Shown: one piece after another, positions 25,676 to 35,239 of the stretch | How the letters are laid out: the number at the start of each line of letters is the position of its first letter | Position numbering within the stretch: position 1 is the first letter of the stretch | DNA from: Paracoccus ravus | Lineage (GTDB): Bacteria > Pseudomonadota > Alphaproteobacteria > Rhodobacterales > Rhodobacteraceae | Assembly (NCBI RefSeq): GCF_004522175.1 | Contig: NZ_SDEB01000009.1 | Span: 62,001 to 126,000 of the forward strand | Reading direction: 5' to 3' | Length of the DNA stretch: 64,000 nucleotides | Position numbers and translations under genes: made by a program | Notes under the pieces: generated by a model | What the model was told of the DNA's origin: nothing | What the model saw: the letters and a program-made list of their open reading frames with translations, nothing else | Database searches by the model: none

Positions 25676-26728
25676 ATGCAGACGATCAAGGGGCCTGCGC
25701 TGTTTCTGGCGCAGTTCATCGGTGCGGACGCGCCTTTCGACAGTTGGGATGGCATTACCCGCTGGGCGGCGGAATGCGGCTACAAGGGGGTGCAGGTCCC
25801 GACCAATGACCCGCGCATCCTCGATCTCGATCGCGCCGCTGAATCGCAGGCCTATCGCGACGAGTTTCTGGGCATCGCGCGCCAGAACGGCGTCGAGGTG
25901 ACCGAGCTTTCGACCCATCTTCAGGGCCAGCTTGTCGCCGTGCACCCGGCCTATGACGATGGCTTCGATGCCTTTGCACCTGAGGCACTGCGCGGCAATC
26001 CCAAGGCGCGTCAGGAATGGGCAGTCGATCAGGTCGGCAAGGCGATCCGCGTGAGCCACCAGCTTGGCCTGAAGGCGATGGTCACCTTTTCCGGTGCGCT
26101 GGCATGGCCCTATCTTTACCCTTGGCCGCAACGCGCGCCGGGGCTGGTCGAGGCGGCCTTCGATGCTCTGGCGGCGCGCTGGCGTCCGCTGCTGGATCTG
26201 GCCGAGGAAAACGGCATCGACATCTGCTATGAGATCCATCCCGGCGAGGATCTGCATGACGGCGTGACCTTCGAGATGTTCCTTGATCGCATCGGCAATC
26301 ACGCGCGGGCGAACATGCTCTACGATCCCTCGCATTATGTCCTGCAACAGCTTGATTACCTGCAGAATATCGACATCTATCACGAGCGGATCAAGATGTT
26401 CCACGTCAAGGACGCCGAGTTCCGCCCCGACGGGCGGCAGGGCGTCTATGGCGGCTACCAGTCTTGGGTGAACCGCGCCGGGCGCTTCCGCAGCCTTGGC
26501 GACGGGCAGGTGGATTTCAAGGCGATCTTCTCGAAGCTGACGCAATATGATTTCGACGGTTGGGCGGTCGTGGAATGGGAATGTGCGCTGAAACACCCCG
26601 AGGATGGGGCGCGAGAAGGCGCGAAATTCGTGCGTGATCACATCATCCGCGTGACCCCTCACGCGTTCGACGACTTTGCGGCCAGTTCGGTCGATCCGGC
26701 CGCCATCAACAAGGCACTTGGGCTATGA
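25676..26728 (+). CDS. Sugar phosphate isomerase/epimerase family protein (xylose-isomerase-like TIM barrel)
   Basis: Soluble TIM-barrel protein of 350 residues. Metal-site candidates of the AP_endonuc_2 family are visible: Glu in ICYEIHPGED, Asp and His in LYDPSHYVLQQ, His in KMFHVKDAEF and Glu in WAVVEWE. The start at 25676 follows gagagggg. It is the first gene of the operon and overlaps the Gfo/Idh oxidoreductase gene by an ATGA. Pairing of these two families is common in catabolism of oxidised sugars or inositols via keto-sugar intermediates. The actual substrate is unknown. Confidence 0.85.
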   Translation: MQTIKGPALFLAQFIGADAPFDSWDGITRWAAECGYKGVQVPTNDPRILDLDRAAESQAYRDEFLGIARQNGVEVTELSTHLQGQLVAVHPAYDDGFDAFAPEALRGNPKARQEWAVDQVGKAIRVSHQLGLKAMVTFSGALAWPYLYPWPQRAPGLVEAAFDALAARWRPLLDLAEENGIDICYEIHPGEDLHDGVTFEMFLDRIGNHARANMLYDPSHYVLQQLDYLQNIDIYHERIKMFHVKDAEFRPDGRQGVYGGYQSWVNRAGRFRSLGDGQVDFKAIFSKLTQYDFDGWAVVEWECALKHPEDGAREGAKFVRDHIIRVTPHAFDDFAASSVDPAAINKALGL

Positions 26729-27819
26729 AACCTATCAGACTGGGCATGGTGGGCGGCGGCAGCGGGGCGTTCATCGGCGCGATCCATCGCATCGCCGCCC
26801 GCATGGACGGGAAATACGACCTCGTCGCCGGGGCGCTCAGCAGCAACCCTGAACGCGCGGCCTCCAGCGCCGCCGATCTGGGCATTCGCGGCTATGCAAA
26901 CTTTGCCGAGATGGCCGAGGCCGAGGCCGCGCGCGAGGACGGGATCGAGGCCGTGGCCATCGTCACGCCAAACCACATGCATGCCGCGCCTGCCGTGGCC
27001 TTCCTGCGCGCCGGGATCCATGTCATCTGCGACAAGCCGCTGACCGCGACGGCCGAGCAGGCACGCGAGATCGCCGAGGCCGCCTCTGCTAGCGCTGCAC
27101 GCTTCTTCCTGACGCATAACTATTCCGCCTTGCCCATGGTGCGCGAGGCCCGCGCCCTTGTGGCCGAGGGCGCGCTGGGTAAGGTCCGGCTGGTCCATGC
27201 CGAATATCTGCAGGGCTGGCTCGCCGATGAGGTCCATAACAAGCAGGCGGATTGGCGCACCGATCCGGCGCAGGCGGGCGCGGGCGCGCTTGGCGATATC
27301 GGAACGCATGCCTGGCAACTGGCTGAATTTGTCACCGGCCAGACCCCCAGCCATGTCTCGGCCGAACTTTCGAGCATGGTGCCTGGCCGCCCCATTGACG
27401 ACGATGCGCGGGCCGCGCTGCGCTATGCCTCGGGGGCCAAGGGCGGGATCTGGGCCAGTCAGATCGCGGTCGGTCAGGAAAACGGCCTGTCTTTGCGCGT
27501 CTTTGGCGACAAGGGGGCGCTGGAATGGCGGCTCTCGGACAGCGAACGGCTGATCTTTTCCCCCAAGGACGGTCCGGCGCAGATCCTGACGCGGGCACAG
27601 GACCGCTCGGGGTCTTTCCGCACGCCGCCCGGTCATCCCGAGGGCTATCTCGAGGGTTTCGCGAACCTCTATCTCGACATTGCCGAGATCATCCGGGGCA
27701 ATGAGACGCGCGTGGACCGGGTGCCGGGACTGGCGGCGGGGCTTTCCGGCATGGCCTTCATCGCCGCCGCCAAGGCGTCATCCGCCAAGGACGGGGCATG
27801 GACTCCGGTCGCACCATGA
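26725..27819 (+). CDS. Gfo/Idh/MocA-family NAD(P)-dependent oxidoreductase
   Basis: Dehydrogenase of 364 residues. The N-terminal Rossmann fold starts IRLGMVGGGSGAFIGAIHRIA, the conserved ICDKPLTAT supplies the EKP-type Lys, and the C-terminal part includes HAEYLQGWL and GALGDIGTHAWQLAEFVTG with the conserved Gly-Asp-x-Gly-x-His. Expected to oxidise or reduce a sugar or polyol hydroxyl. ATGA overlaps on both sides show coupling with the isomerase and ABC ATPase genes. Confidence 0.92.
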   Translation: MKPIRLGMVGGGSGAFIGAIHRIAARMDGKYDLVAGALSSNPERAASSAADLGIRGYANFAEMAEAEAAREDGIEAVAIVTPNHMHAAPAVAFLRAGIHVICDKPLTATAEQAREIAEAASASAARFFLTHNYSALPMVREARALVAEGALGKVRLVHAEYLQGWLADEVHNKQADWRTDPAQAGAGALGDIGTHAWQLAEFVTGQTPSHVSAELSSMVPGRPIDDDARAALRYASGAKGGIWASQIAVGQENGLSLRVFGDKGALEWRLSDSERLIFSPKDGPAQILTRAQDRSGSFRTPPGHPEGYLEGFANLYLDIAEIIRGNETRVDRVPGLAAGLSGMAFIAAAKASSAKDGAWTPVAP

Positions 27820-29300
27820 CGGTTCTGGCGCTGCGCAATGTCTCGAAAAGCTTCGGCCCGATCGAGGTGCTGCACGGCGTCGATCTTGGCCTTGAGCCGG
27901 GTGAGGTGCACGCGCTGATCGGCGAGAACGGCGCGGGCAAGTCCACCATCATGAAGATCCTTGGCGGGTTTCTGGACCCGACCAGCGGCGAGTTGCTGCT
28001 CGACGGCCAACCCCATCGCTTTGCCAGCGGTCCGCAGGCCGAGGCGGCGGGCGTGGTCGTGATTCATCAGGAATTCAACCTTGCCGCCGATCTCTCGGTC
28101 GCGGCGAATGTCTTTCTGGGCCGCGAGGCCGGGGGCTTTCGGCTGGATCACCGCGCGATGCGGGCTGGGACGGCGGCGCTTCTGGACCAGCTTCACAGCC
28201 CGATCGACCCGGACGCGCTGATCCGCGACCTCTCGGTGCCCGATCGCCAGATGGTCGAGATCGCCAAGGCCCTGTCGCGCAAGGCTCGCGTCCTGATCAT
28301 GGACGAACCGAGCGCAGTGCTGACCCATCGCGAGGTCGGCGCGCTTTACGAGCAGATCGACCGCTTGCGGGCGCAGGGCGTCGCGATCCTTTACTGCTCG
28401 CACCGTCTGGATGAGGTTGCCCATCTCGCCGACCGCATCACCGTTTTGCGCGATGGTCGCGTGGTCCGGCAGGCCCTGCGTGGCGAGCTGGACGAATCCG
28501 GTATGGCCACCGCCATGGTCGGGCGCGAGTTGCAGGACTTCTACCCGCCGAAAGGTCAGCCGGATGCGGCCCCGGCGCTTGAGGTCCAAGACCTGACCGT
28601 GCCGGGCGAGGTCCACGGCGTCAGCTTCACCCTGCGCAAGGGCGAGGTTCTGGGGATCGCGGGCCTTGTCGGCTCGGGGCGCACGGAACTCGCCGAAGGG
28701 TTGGTCGGATTGCGTCCCTCCCATGGTGAAATCCGCGTCAATGGCCAGCCCACGCGCGTCCGCGAATTGCGCGATGCCTTTGCCGTTGGCCTTGCCTATC
28801 TGACCGAGGATCGCAAGGAAGCCGGCCTGCTGCTTGAAAAGCCTCTGCGCGAGAACCTGACCCTTGCGGCCCTGGAACGCTTTGGCCGCGTCAGGATCGA
28901 CAACCGCGCCGAGGACGCCGCACTGGACCGCGCGACCGCCGAGTTCGACATTCGGGCCCCGCGCCGCGACATGCTGGCGGGACGGCTTTCGGGCGGCAAC
29001 CAGCAGAAACTCTTGCTGGCCAAGGTGATGCTGCCGGATCCTCGGATCATCATTATCGACGAACCGACGCGCGGCATCGATGTCGGGACCAAGCGGCAGA
29101 TCTATGCCTTCATCCGCAAGTTGGCCTCCGAGGGCCGCAGCATCATCGTCATCAGCAGCGAAATGACCGAGGTCATCGGCCTGTCGGACCGCGTCCTCGT
29201 CATGCGCGAGGGTCGGATCGCGGGCGAGGTCGCGGGCGCTGCCATGACCGAAGAAAACATTGTGCGCCTTGCCATGGGCGTCAGCAGCGAGGCCGCATGA
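27816..29300 (+). CDS. Ribose-type sugar ABC transporter ATP-binding protein (RbsA/MglA family)
   Basis: Double-domain ATPase of 494 residues. The first half has Walker A GENGAGKST at 36-44; the second half has the degenerate Walker A GLVGSGRTE typical of RbsA/MglA, then a signature RLSGGNQQKLLLAK and IIIIDEPTRGIDVGTK. The start at 27816 is set by ATGA overlap with the oxidoreductase gene; an ATG at 27798 is also in frame. It overlaps the permease start by an ATGA. Confidence 0.94.
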   Translation: MTVLALRNVSKSFGPIEVLHGVDLGLEPGEVHALIGENGAGKSTIMKILGGFLDPTSGELLLDGQPHRFASGPQAEAAGVVVIHQEFNLAADLSVAANVFLGREAGGFRLDHRAMRAGTAALLDQLHSPIDPDALIRDLSVPDRQMVEIAKALSRKARVLIMDEPSAVLTHREVGALYEQIDRLRAQGVAILYCSHRLDEVAHLADRITVLRDGRVVRQALRGELDESGMATAMVGRELQDFYPPKGQPDAAPALEVQDLTVPGEVHGVSFTLRKGEVLGIAGLVGSGRTELAEGLVGLRPSHGEIRVNGQPTRVRELRDAFAVGLAYLTEDRKEAGLLLEKPLRENLTLAALERFGRVRIDNRAEDAALDRATAEFDIRAPRRDMLAGRLSGGNQQKLLLAKVMLPDPRIIIIDEPTRGIDVGTKRQIYAFIRKLASEGRSIIVISSEMTEVIGLSDRVLVMREGRIAGEVAGAAMTEENIVRLAMGVSSEAA

Positions 29301-30268
29301 GACGCCTGAACCTTCACACTCTTGGCCCCATCGTCGCCCTGATCGCGCTGGTCATATTGGGCGCGATGCTGAACCCGGCCTTTCTTGCGCCCGCGAATAT
29401 CACCAATGTCCTCGCGCGTTCGGCCTTCATCGGGATGATCGCGGTGGGGATGACATTCGTCATCACCTCGGGCGGGCTGGACCTGTCGGTCGGCTCGATG
29501 GCGGCGTTTCTGGCCGGTGTGGCGATCATGGCGATGAATGCCGTCGCGCCCGCGCTCGGGGTGCATTGGGGCACGATCCTGATCGGCATGGGCGTGGCGC
29601 TGCTGGGCGGGTTGGCGGCGGGCTGGCTCAACGGCGCGCTGGTCACCAAGGCGCGGATCGAGCCCTTCATCGTCACGTTGGGCACGATGGGGATATTCCG
29701 CTCGCTGGTGACATGGCTGGCCGATGGCGGCACGCTGAGCCTGCAATCGGGGCTGAGGACGCTTTACCGCCCGGTCTATTACGGTGGCATCGGCTGGATC
29801 ACTTGGCCGATCATCACCTTTGCGGTGGTCGCGATCATCGGCGAATGGATGATGCGCCATTCCCGCTTTGGCCGCCATGTCGAGGCCATCGGCTCGAATG
29901 AACGCGTCGCGCGCTACTCGGCCATCGACGTGAACCGCGTCAAGCTGATGACCTATGTGCTGCTCGGCCTGCTGGTCGGGCTCGCGGTGGTGCTTTACGT
30001 TCCGCGCCTTGGCTCGGCCTCGGGCTCGACCGGGGTGCTCTGGGAACTTGAGGCCATCGCTGCCGTCATCATCGGCGGAACCGCGTTGAAAGGCGGCACG
30101 GGCCGGGTCTGGGGGACTGTCGTCGGTGTCCTGATCCTGTCGCTGATCGACAATATCTTGAATCTGGCCGACCTGGTCAGCCCCTATCTGAACGGGGCGA
30201 TCCAGGGGGTCATCATCGTTCTTGCTGTTGTTTTGCAGCGGGAGAAAAGCGCCGCCGACGAGCGGTAA
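29297..30268 (+). CDS. Ribose-type sugar ABC transporter permease (RbsC family)
   Basis: Inner-membrane permease of 323 residues. Family motifs include MIAVGMTFVITSGGLDLSVGSMAAF near residue 45 and GRHVEAIGSNERVARYSAIDVNRVKLMTY in the cytoplasmic loop, followed by LEAIAAVIIGGTALKGGTGRV. It overlaps the ATPase stop and ends 20 bases before the receptor gene. Confidence 0.94.
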   Translation: MRRLNLHTLGPIVALIALVILGAMLNPAFLAPANITNVLARSAFIGMIAVGMTFVITSGGLDLSVGSMAAFLAGVAIMAMNAVAPALGVHWGTILIGMGVALLGGLAAGWLNGALVTKARIEPFIVTLGTMGIFRSLVTWLADGGTLSLQSGLRTLYRPVYYGGIGWITWPIITFAVVAIIGEWMMRHSRFGRHVEAIGSNERVARYSAIDVNRVKLMTYVLLGLLVGLAVVLYVPRLGSASGSTGVLWELEAIAAVIIGGTALKGGTGRVWGTVVGVLILSLIDNILNLADLVSPYLNGAIQGVIIVLAVVLQREKSAADER

Positions 30269-30288
30269 TCCTGGGGAGGAGAGGAAAG

Positions 30289-31251
30289 ATGAAACGCAGA
30301 AACCTGATGAAGGGCGCGGTGCTCGCCGCGACGCTGGCGATGGGCGCAAGCCCGGCCCTTGCGCAGGATGCCGAGAAGAAGATCATCGGTGTGTCGATCC
30401 CGTCGGCGACGCATGGCTTCATGGGCGGGCTGAACTGGCACGCGCAGGACACCATCACGCGGCTGGGCAAGGCCTATCCTAACCTCGAATTCGTGCTGGC
30501 CACGGCGGGCGATGCCGCCAAGCAGGTCAATGACATCGAGGACATGATGGCGACCCGCAATATCGACGGGTTGGTGGTGCTGCCCTTTGAATCCGAGCCG
30601 CTGACCGCGCCGGTTAAGGCGGTCAAGGAAGCTGGCAAATTCGTCACCGTCGTCGATCGCGGTCTGTCCGAGGAGGGCATCGAGGATCTTTATGTCGCGG
30701 GCGACAACACCGCCTTTGGCCGCGTCGCGGGCGAGTATTTCAAGGGGAATCTGAAACCGGGCTCGAAGATCGTCGTGCTGCGCGGCATCCCCACGACGCT
30801 GGACAATGAGCGTGTCGAGGCTTTCCAGAAGGCGCTGGAAGGTTCTGAAGTCGAGATCCTCGACATGCAGCACGGCAACTGGAACCGCGATGACGCCTTC
30901 ACCGTGATGCAGGACTACCTGTCGAAATATCCCCAGATCGATGCGGTCTGGGCCGCCGATGACGACATGGCGATTGGCGTGATGGAAGCCATCTCGGCCG
31001 CAAACCGCACCGACGAGATGTGGGTGATCGGCGGGGCCGGCATGAAGGAAATCATCAAGCGCATCATGGAGGGCGACAAGCAGCTCCCGGTGAATGTCAC
31101 CTATCCGCCTGCGCTGATCTCATCGGCTATCGAGATGACGGCCCTGCGTTTCGTCTCGAACGCGCCGATGACCGGCCGATTCATTATCGGCTCGCAACTG
31201 ATCACCCCTGAGAACGCAGAGCAGTTCTATTATCCCGATAGTCCGTTCTGA
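30289..31251 (+). CDS. Ribose-type sugar ABC substrate-binding protein (RbsB family)
   Basis: Periplasmic receptor of 320 residues (Peripla_BP_4). Signal peptide MKRRNLMKGAVLAATLAMGA with cleavage near ALA-Q. Family features: KIIGVSIPSATHGFMGGLNWHA, DIEDMMATRNIDGLVVLPFES, VDRGLSEEG and DLYVAGDNTAFGRVAGEYF. A GGGGAGGAG ribosome site precedes it. The receptor is last in this operon and is followed by a strong terminator. Ligand unknown; inositol-like or aldose sugars are possible. Confidence 0.93.
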   Translation: MKRRNLMKGAVLAATLAMGASPALAQDAEKKIIGVSIPSATHGFMGGLNWHAQDTITRLGKAYPNLEFVLATAGDAAKQVNDIEDMMATRNIDGLVVLPFESEPLTAPVKAVKEAGKFVTVVDRGLSEEGIEDLYVAGDNTAFGRVAGEYFKGNLKPGSKIVVLRGIPTTLDNERVEAFQKALEGSEVEILDMQHGNWNRDDAFTVMQDYLSKYPQIDAVWAADDDMAIGVMEAISAANRTDEMWVIGGAGMKEIIKRIMEGDKQLPVNVTYPPALISSAIEMTALRFVSNAPMTGRFIIGSQLITPENAEQFYYPDSPF

Positions 31252-31273
31252 TTCTTTCACCTGCTCCTATTCA

Positions 31274-31301
31274 CCCCGCCATTTCGAATGGCGGGGTTTT
31301 T
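31274..31301 (+). terminator. Rho-independent terminator of the sugar operon
   Basis: Perfect 10-bp stem CCCCGCCATT (31274-31283) and AATGGCGGGG (31287-31296) with a TCG loop, followed by TTTTT. Confidence 0.92.
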
Positions 31302-31558
31302 CTTTGCTTTTCTGCCGAGAGTATCGGGGCGGATGAGCGGATTATTACCCGTCGAAAATGAGCGATTGACAGAGACCTCGCCCTACGCGCGAAGCGGTCA
31401 AAAGAAAAGCAGTTTTGTGCCCGATATAATGGCAAGGGCAAATTATATTTCTTGTCAGGCTGACTTTTTGAACGAATGCTGATCGCGACCGGATGTGTGT
31501 TTGTCCGGTTACTGTCGAAGTAGCGGCTGCCCGCCGCGTTCTGTTCAGGGTCGTAACG
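31302..31558. other. Intergenic region upstream of the Hint-domain gene
   Basis: Part of a 307-base gap. No convincing gene; a short open frame at 31288-31482 lacks any coding signature. AT content rises after 31400. A perfect -10 hexamer TATAAT is at 31425-31430, about 128 bases before the Hint ORF start, without a clear -35 hexamer. Confidence 0.45.
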
Positions 31559-32791
31559 ATGCCATATTTTACCGAGATTCCATCCGGTTTTATCAGTGTG
31601 TCTCCCGATGGGACCATCACGTTGACCGGCACCCCCACACTTGAGGATCTGACTGGCGACTCCGTCGAGTTCAACCTCTATGACGTCGATGCGAATGGTG
31701 CGACGACGCTCATTCCCGGCGACAATATTTCGCTGGTCGATTCGGAAGGCAATTCTCTGAGTGGCGAGGGGACCTATCTTGGTTCCGGCACCATTGAATT
31801 CGCCCCTCTGGTCTTTGGTGGGCCGCTGGCCAATGTCACGGTGCAGGTTCCCCCGCTCACCGGCTCATTGATCGAGTCGAACGGGTCCTATTACCTGATC
31901 ACCGAAGATCCGATGGATCTGGACAGCCTTGAGGCCGAACTCTCGCTGTTCCTGGCCCTGCCCGGCCCGGATCTCGAGATTTCCGCAACCGCTCCGATCA
32001 ACGATCTGGCGGATGCTTTCGCGGCCGAGATCGCCGAATTGCCCGGACCATATGCCGATTTCCTGGCGAGCAAGATCGACGATCTTGATAAGCTGGTGGC
32101 ATTCGTGGCCGCACAATCGCCGATCGGCATCGTTCATGACAATACCGTGCCGTTGATTCTGACCGACGTCGAGGTGCTCTGCTTCATGCTCGGCACTATC
32201 ATCGAGACCCAGCACGGCCCCGTTGCCGTCGAGGATCTGAAAGTCGGCGACATGGTCCTGACCCGCGATGACGGCTATCAGCCGATCCGCTGGATCGGAT
32301 CCGTCCGTCTCTCGGCTGCGCGGCTGGCCCGCCAGCCGAAACTTCGGCCGGTGCGGATCAAGGCGGGGGCGCTGGGTTCTGGCCTGCCTTCGGCCGATCT
32401 CTACGTCTCGCCGCAGCACCGGATCCTGGTGCGCTCCAAGATTGCGGTCAAGATGTTCGGCGCGATGGAGGTGCTGGTGCCGGCCAAGCAGCTTTTGCAG
32501 CTTGACGGGATCGACTATGCCGATGACCGGCCGGATGTGGTGTATTTCCACTTCCTTTTTGACCGCCACCAGATCGTCCTGTCGAACGGGGCCGAGACCG
32601 AGAGCCTGTTCACCGGACCGCAGGCGCTGCGCAGCCTGTCCTCGGCCGCGCTTCAAGAGGTCTATACCCTCTTCCCCGAGTTGCAGGACGAGTCGTTCGA
32701 ACCTGAGTCCGCGCGTCCGCTGGTCTCGGGGCGCCGTTCCCGCAAATTGGCCCTGCGCCACGCCGACAAGGGCAAGGCACTGGTCTGCTGA
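31559..32791 (+). CDS. Hint-domain (Hint_2) autoprocessing protein
   Basis: Protein of 410 residues with an acidic, Gly/Thr-rich N-terminal region of about 200 residues and a C-terminal Hedgehog/intein-like domain. The Hint start is Cys 208 in VLCFMLGTIIETQHGPVAVEDL, then VGDMVLTRDDGYQPIRWIG and the block B-like YVSPQHRILV with its His. Hint_2 proteins are widespread in Rhodobacteraceae and are thought to cleave before the Cys. No signal peptide is visible. The longer frame from 31493 adds 22 residues without an obvious start site. It is a single-gene unit closed by its own terminator. Biological role unknown. Confidence 0.85.
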   Translation: MPYFTEIPSGFISVSPDGTITLTGTPTLEDLTGDSVEFNLYDVDANGATTLIPGDNISLVDSEGNSLSGEGTYLGSGTIEFAPLVFGGPLANVTVQVPPLTGSLIESNGSYYLITEDPMDLDSLEAELSLFLALPGPDLEISATAPINDLADAFAAEIAELPGPYADFLASKIDDLDKLVAFVAAQSPIGIVHDNTVPLILTDVEVLCFMLGTIIETQHGPVAVEDLKVGDMVLTRDDGYQPIRWIGSVRLSAARLARQPKLRPVRIKAGALGSGLPSADLYVSPQHRILVRSKIAVKMFGAMEVLVPAKQLLQLDGIDYADDRPDVVYFHFLFDRHQIVLSNGAETESLFTGPQALRSLSSAALQEVYTLFPELQDESFEPESARPLVSGRRSRKLALRHADKGKALVC

Positions 32792-32794
32792 TCG

Positions 32795-32838
32795 GGTCGC
32801 ACCCGGGCCCGCTTTCCGCAGGCCGGGTGCGACCTTTT
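32795..32838 (+). terminator. Rho-independent terminator after the Hint gene
   Basis: Twelve-base stem GGTCGCACCCGG (32795-32806) with CCGGGTGCGACC (32823-32834) and a 16-base loop, followed by TTTT. It starts 3 bases after the Hint stop. Confidence 0.82.
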
Positions 32839-32868
32839 CCATTCGTGTCGGGGTCTCGACACGCGGGC

Positions 32869-34233
32869 CTAACGGCCAAGGGCCAGATCGGCCAATGCTG
32901 CGTAGGATGGCGCCCGTGCCGCCAGCAATGCGCCTGAACGCACAAGGGTGCGGTCGGATTGCGGACGGGACAGCAGCTGCTCGATGCTCCATGCCTCGAA
33001 GAGCATCAGATCCGCTCGACGGCCGGCGGCAATGATGCCGCAATCAAATCCCGTCATGGCTGCGGGGGCAGGGCCGGCCAAACCGGGCGCGTCTCCCACA
33101 GGATGGTCGAGATGCAGGATACGCACGGCTTGTCGCCAGGTATCCAGCATGTCATGATCGCCATAGGCGTAGAAGGGATCGCGGCAATTATCCCCCGCGA
33201 CCGCGACCGGCACACCGGCTGCGCGCAACTCATGCAGCGGCATGACCCCACGCCAGCGCGGCGTCCGGCCGGGCTGGCGGTCCTGCAGATACATGTTGAC
33301 CGTAGGCAGCGTGATCAGGCGCAGCCCGGCTTCGGCAATTAGGGCAATCGTCGCGTCGAGTTCGGCTTCGGGCAGCAAAGCCAGCGAGCAGCAATGCCCA
33401 CAGGTCACGCGGCCCTGATAATCGTGGCGGATCGTGGCCCGGGCGACATGGGGCAGGGCGCCTGCCTGCGCGGCCTCGTCCACATGCAGGTCGATATCCA
33501 GATCGCGCTCTTTGGCGAGCGTGAACAGGCGGTCCAGAAGCATGTCGAGATCGGCCAGACCATCGCCATGAGTCCCCCCCGCGGCGCGGGTGACGCCTCC
33601 CATCAAGCCGCCCTGCGCAGCGACCAGATCGGCCAGACGTGTGCCGTAATCGCCGCGATAGGCATCGACCGGCACCAGCGCCACGGCCTGCAGGTCGATG
33701 CGCCCGGCCCAGGCGGAGCGGGTCTCGGCAAAGGCGGCCCAGCTTTCCTCGCCCTGGCCTTCATGGCTGTCGAGATGGGTGCGGATCGCGGCGACGCCAT
33801 GGGACTCGGCGCAGGACAGTGCGAAATCCATCCGCCGCAGCAGGTCGTCGCGGCGCCAATGGGCGATCCGGTCGCGGGTCGTAGCCTCGCGCGCTCCGGC
33901 ATGGGTGCCCCCCGAATCCGGCGCGCGCCCGGCAACATGGCCCTTGTCCAGATGGGCGTGGGCGTCGATCAGCATCGGCCAAAGCTGGCGGCCCTGCAGG
34001 TCGATTGCGGGCGCGCCGGCCTCGGTCGCGCCGGCGGGGCCGATCGCCGCGATCCGGCTGCCTTCGACCAGCAGGTCGATATGGGCCGATCCGTCGCTAT
34101 CAATTCTTGCGCCCTGTGCTGCGCCCTCGGCCAGCAGGGATCGGGGCACGCGGGCATTGCGCAGCAAAAGGCGCGCTTTCCCGTCAAGCTGGCTCAGCCG
34201 GGCTGCGGGAGCAATCGATTGGTCATCCATCAC
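32869..34233 (-). CDS. Amidohydrolase, cytosine-deaminase-like (CodA family)
   Basis: Metal-dependent hydrolase of 454 residues. Metal ligands expected from CodA are visible: His 92 and His 94 in DAHAHLDKG, His 250 and Glu 253 in LHVDEAAQ, His 280 in TCGHCCSLA, and Asp 348 in VAGDNCRDPF. These support deamination or hydrolysis of a cyclic amide or amidine such as a pyrimidine, but CodA relatives act on many N-heterocycles. Two adjacent ATG codons (34233, 34230) follow an AAGAAAG ribosome site. It is the last gene of the leftward cluster with the LysR, oxygenase and NMT1-type importer genes. Confidence 0.85.
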   Translation of the reverse strand: MMDDQSIAPAARLSQLDGKARLLLRNARVPRSLLAEGAAQGARIDSDGSAHIDLLVEGSRIAAIGPAGATEAGAPAIDLQGRQLWPMLIDAHAHLDKGHVAGRAPDSGGTHAGAREATTRDRIAHWRRDDLLRRMDFALSCAESHGVAAIRTHLDSHEGQGEESWAAFAETRSAWAGRIDLQAVALVPVDAYRGDYGTRLADLVAAQGGLMGGVTRAAGGTHGDGLADLDMLLDRLFTLAKERDLDIDLHVDEAAQAGALPHVARATIRHDYQGRVTCGHCCSLALLPEAELDATIALIAEAGLRLITLPTVNMYLQDRQPGRTPRWRGVMPLHELRAAGVPVAVAGDNCRDPFYAYGDHDMLDTWRQAVRILHLDHPVGDAPGLAGPAPAAMTGFDCGIIAAGRRADLMLFEAWSIEQLLSRPQSDRTLVRSGALLAARAPSYAALADLALGR

Positions 34234-34269
34234 GGTCGTTCTTTCTTGAAATCTGGGAGAGCGGCAGGG

Positions 34270-35172
34270 TCATTCGACCAAGGGGGCGGCATCGAAGAGA
34301 CGCTGGACGAGTTGCAGGAAGCGACTGCCCGCAGGCGAAAGCTGCCCCTTGGCCCGATGGGCCAGCATCAGGCGCTGTCGGCCCGCCGAGGCCTCGATCG
34401 GCAGGAAGGCCAGATCGCCGTCGCGCAATTCCTGATCGACATCGACGCGGTTCAGGAAGGTGATATGCGGCGCGCGGCGGACCAGCCGTTTCATCATTTC
34501 GGTCGAATTGGTCTCGACCACCGGGTTCAGATCCACCCCGGTCGGGAGCAGGTTCTGGACCACCTCGCGCAGGGACAGGCTGCGATCGGCCATGATCAGC
34601 GGATAGATCAGGCAATCCGAAAGCCGCACCGAGGATTTGATCGTCAGCGGATGGTCACGCGCCACCACCGCGCCCAACCGGTGCTGAAACTCCTGCGCCA
34701 AATGCAGGCGCGGATCCTGCGGCAGGTTATAGGCCAGAGCCAGTTCGGCTTGACCCGAGGCCACGGATTCGATCACCTCGGGACGGGTTCCGACCATGAC
34801 GCGCAGCCGGACCTGCGGATGGGCCTCGCGGAATTCCGTGACCACATCGGCCAGCCGCCCCGCCGCCAAGGTCGCCATGGTGGCAATGGTGACCTCGCCC
34901 CGGCCCAAGCCCTTCAGCGCCTTGATCTGCGCCCGCATGCGGTCATGGGCGCGCAGCGTCTCGCGGATATGCGCGACCAGCATCTCGCCCGAGGTGGTCA
35001 GTTTCAGACCTTTCGGCAGCCGTTCGAAGATCGGCGCGCCAAGGTCCTCTTCCATTTCCAGCACGAAACGGTTCACCGCCGAGGGCGAGACATTCAGCAC
35101 TCTTGCCGCCTTGCGGATCGAGCCCTGACGCGCGACCTCGTCGATATAGCGCAGCGCGCGTCCATGCAGCAT
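34270..35172 (-). CDS. LysR-family transcriptional regulator
   Basis: Regulator of 300 residues. The N-terminal helix-turn-helix is YIDEVARQGSIRKAARVLNVSPSAVNRFVLEMEEDLGAPIFERLPKGLKLT; the effector domain follows from EVTIATMATLAAGRLADVV. The start at 35172 gives the standard LysR N-terminus and has a GGAAGG ribosome site; the frame extends to 35235 but adds no family sequence. Unlike most LysR genes it is not divergent from its presumed targets but lies among them in the same direction. Confidence 0.92.
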   Translation of the reverse strand: MLHGRALRYIDEVARQGSIRKAARVLNVSPSAVNRFVLEMEEDLGAPIFERLPKGLKLTTSGEMLVAHIRETLRAHDRMRAQIKALKGLGRGEVTIATMATLAAGRLADVVTEFREAHPQVRLRVMVGTRPEVIESVASGQAELALAYNLPQDPRLHLAQEFQHRLGAVVARDHPLTIKSSVRLSDCLIYPLIMADRSLSLREVVQNLLPTGVDLNPVVETNSTEMMKRLVRRAPHITFLNRVDVDQELRDGDLAFLPIEASAGRQRLMLAHRAKGQLSPAGSRFLQLVQRLFDAAPLVE

Positions 35173-35239
35173 GAGCCTTCCGGGGTCCGAAGCGGGGGAT
35201 GCCCTGACGATGTCACCCGGAAGGCCCATTCTCAATGCC

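Noticed and set aside
31288..31482. Short plus-strand frame of 64 codons before the Hint gene.
   Set aside because: It starts inside a terminator, has no ribosome site and shows no coding-type codon use.
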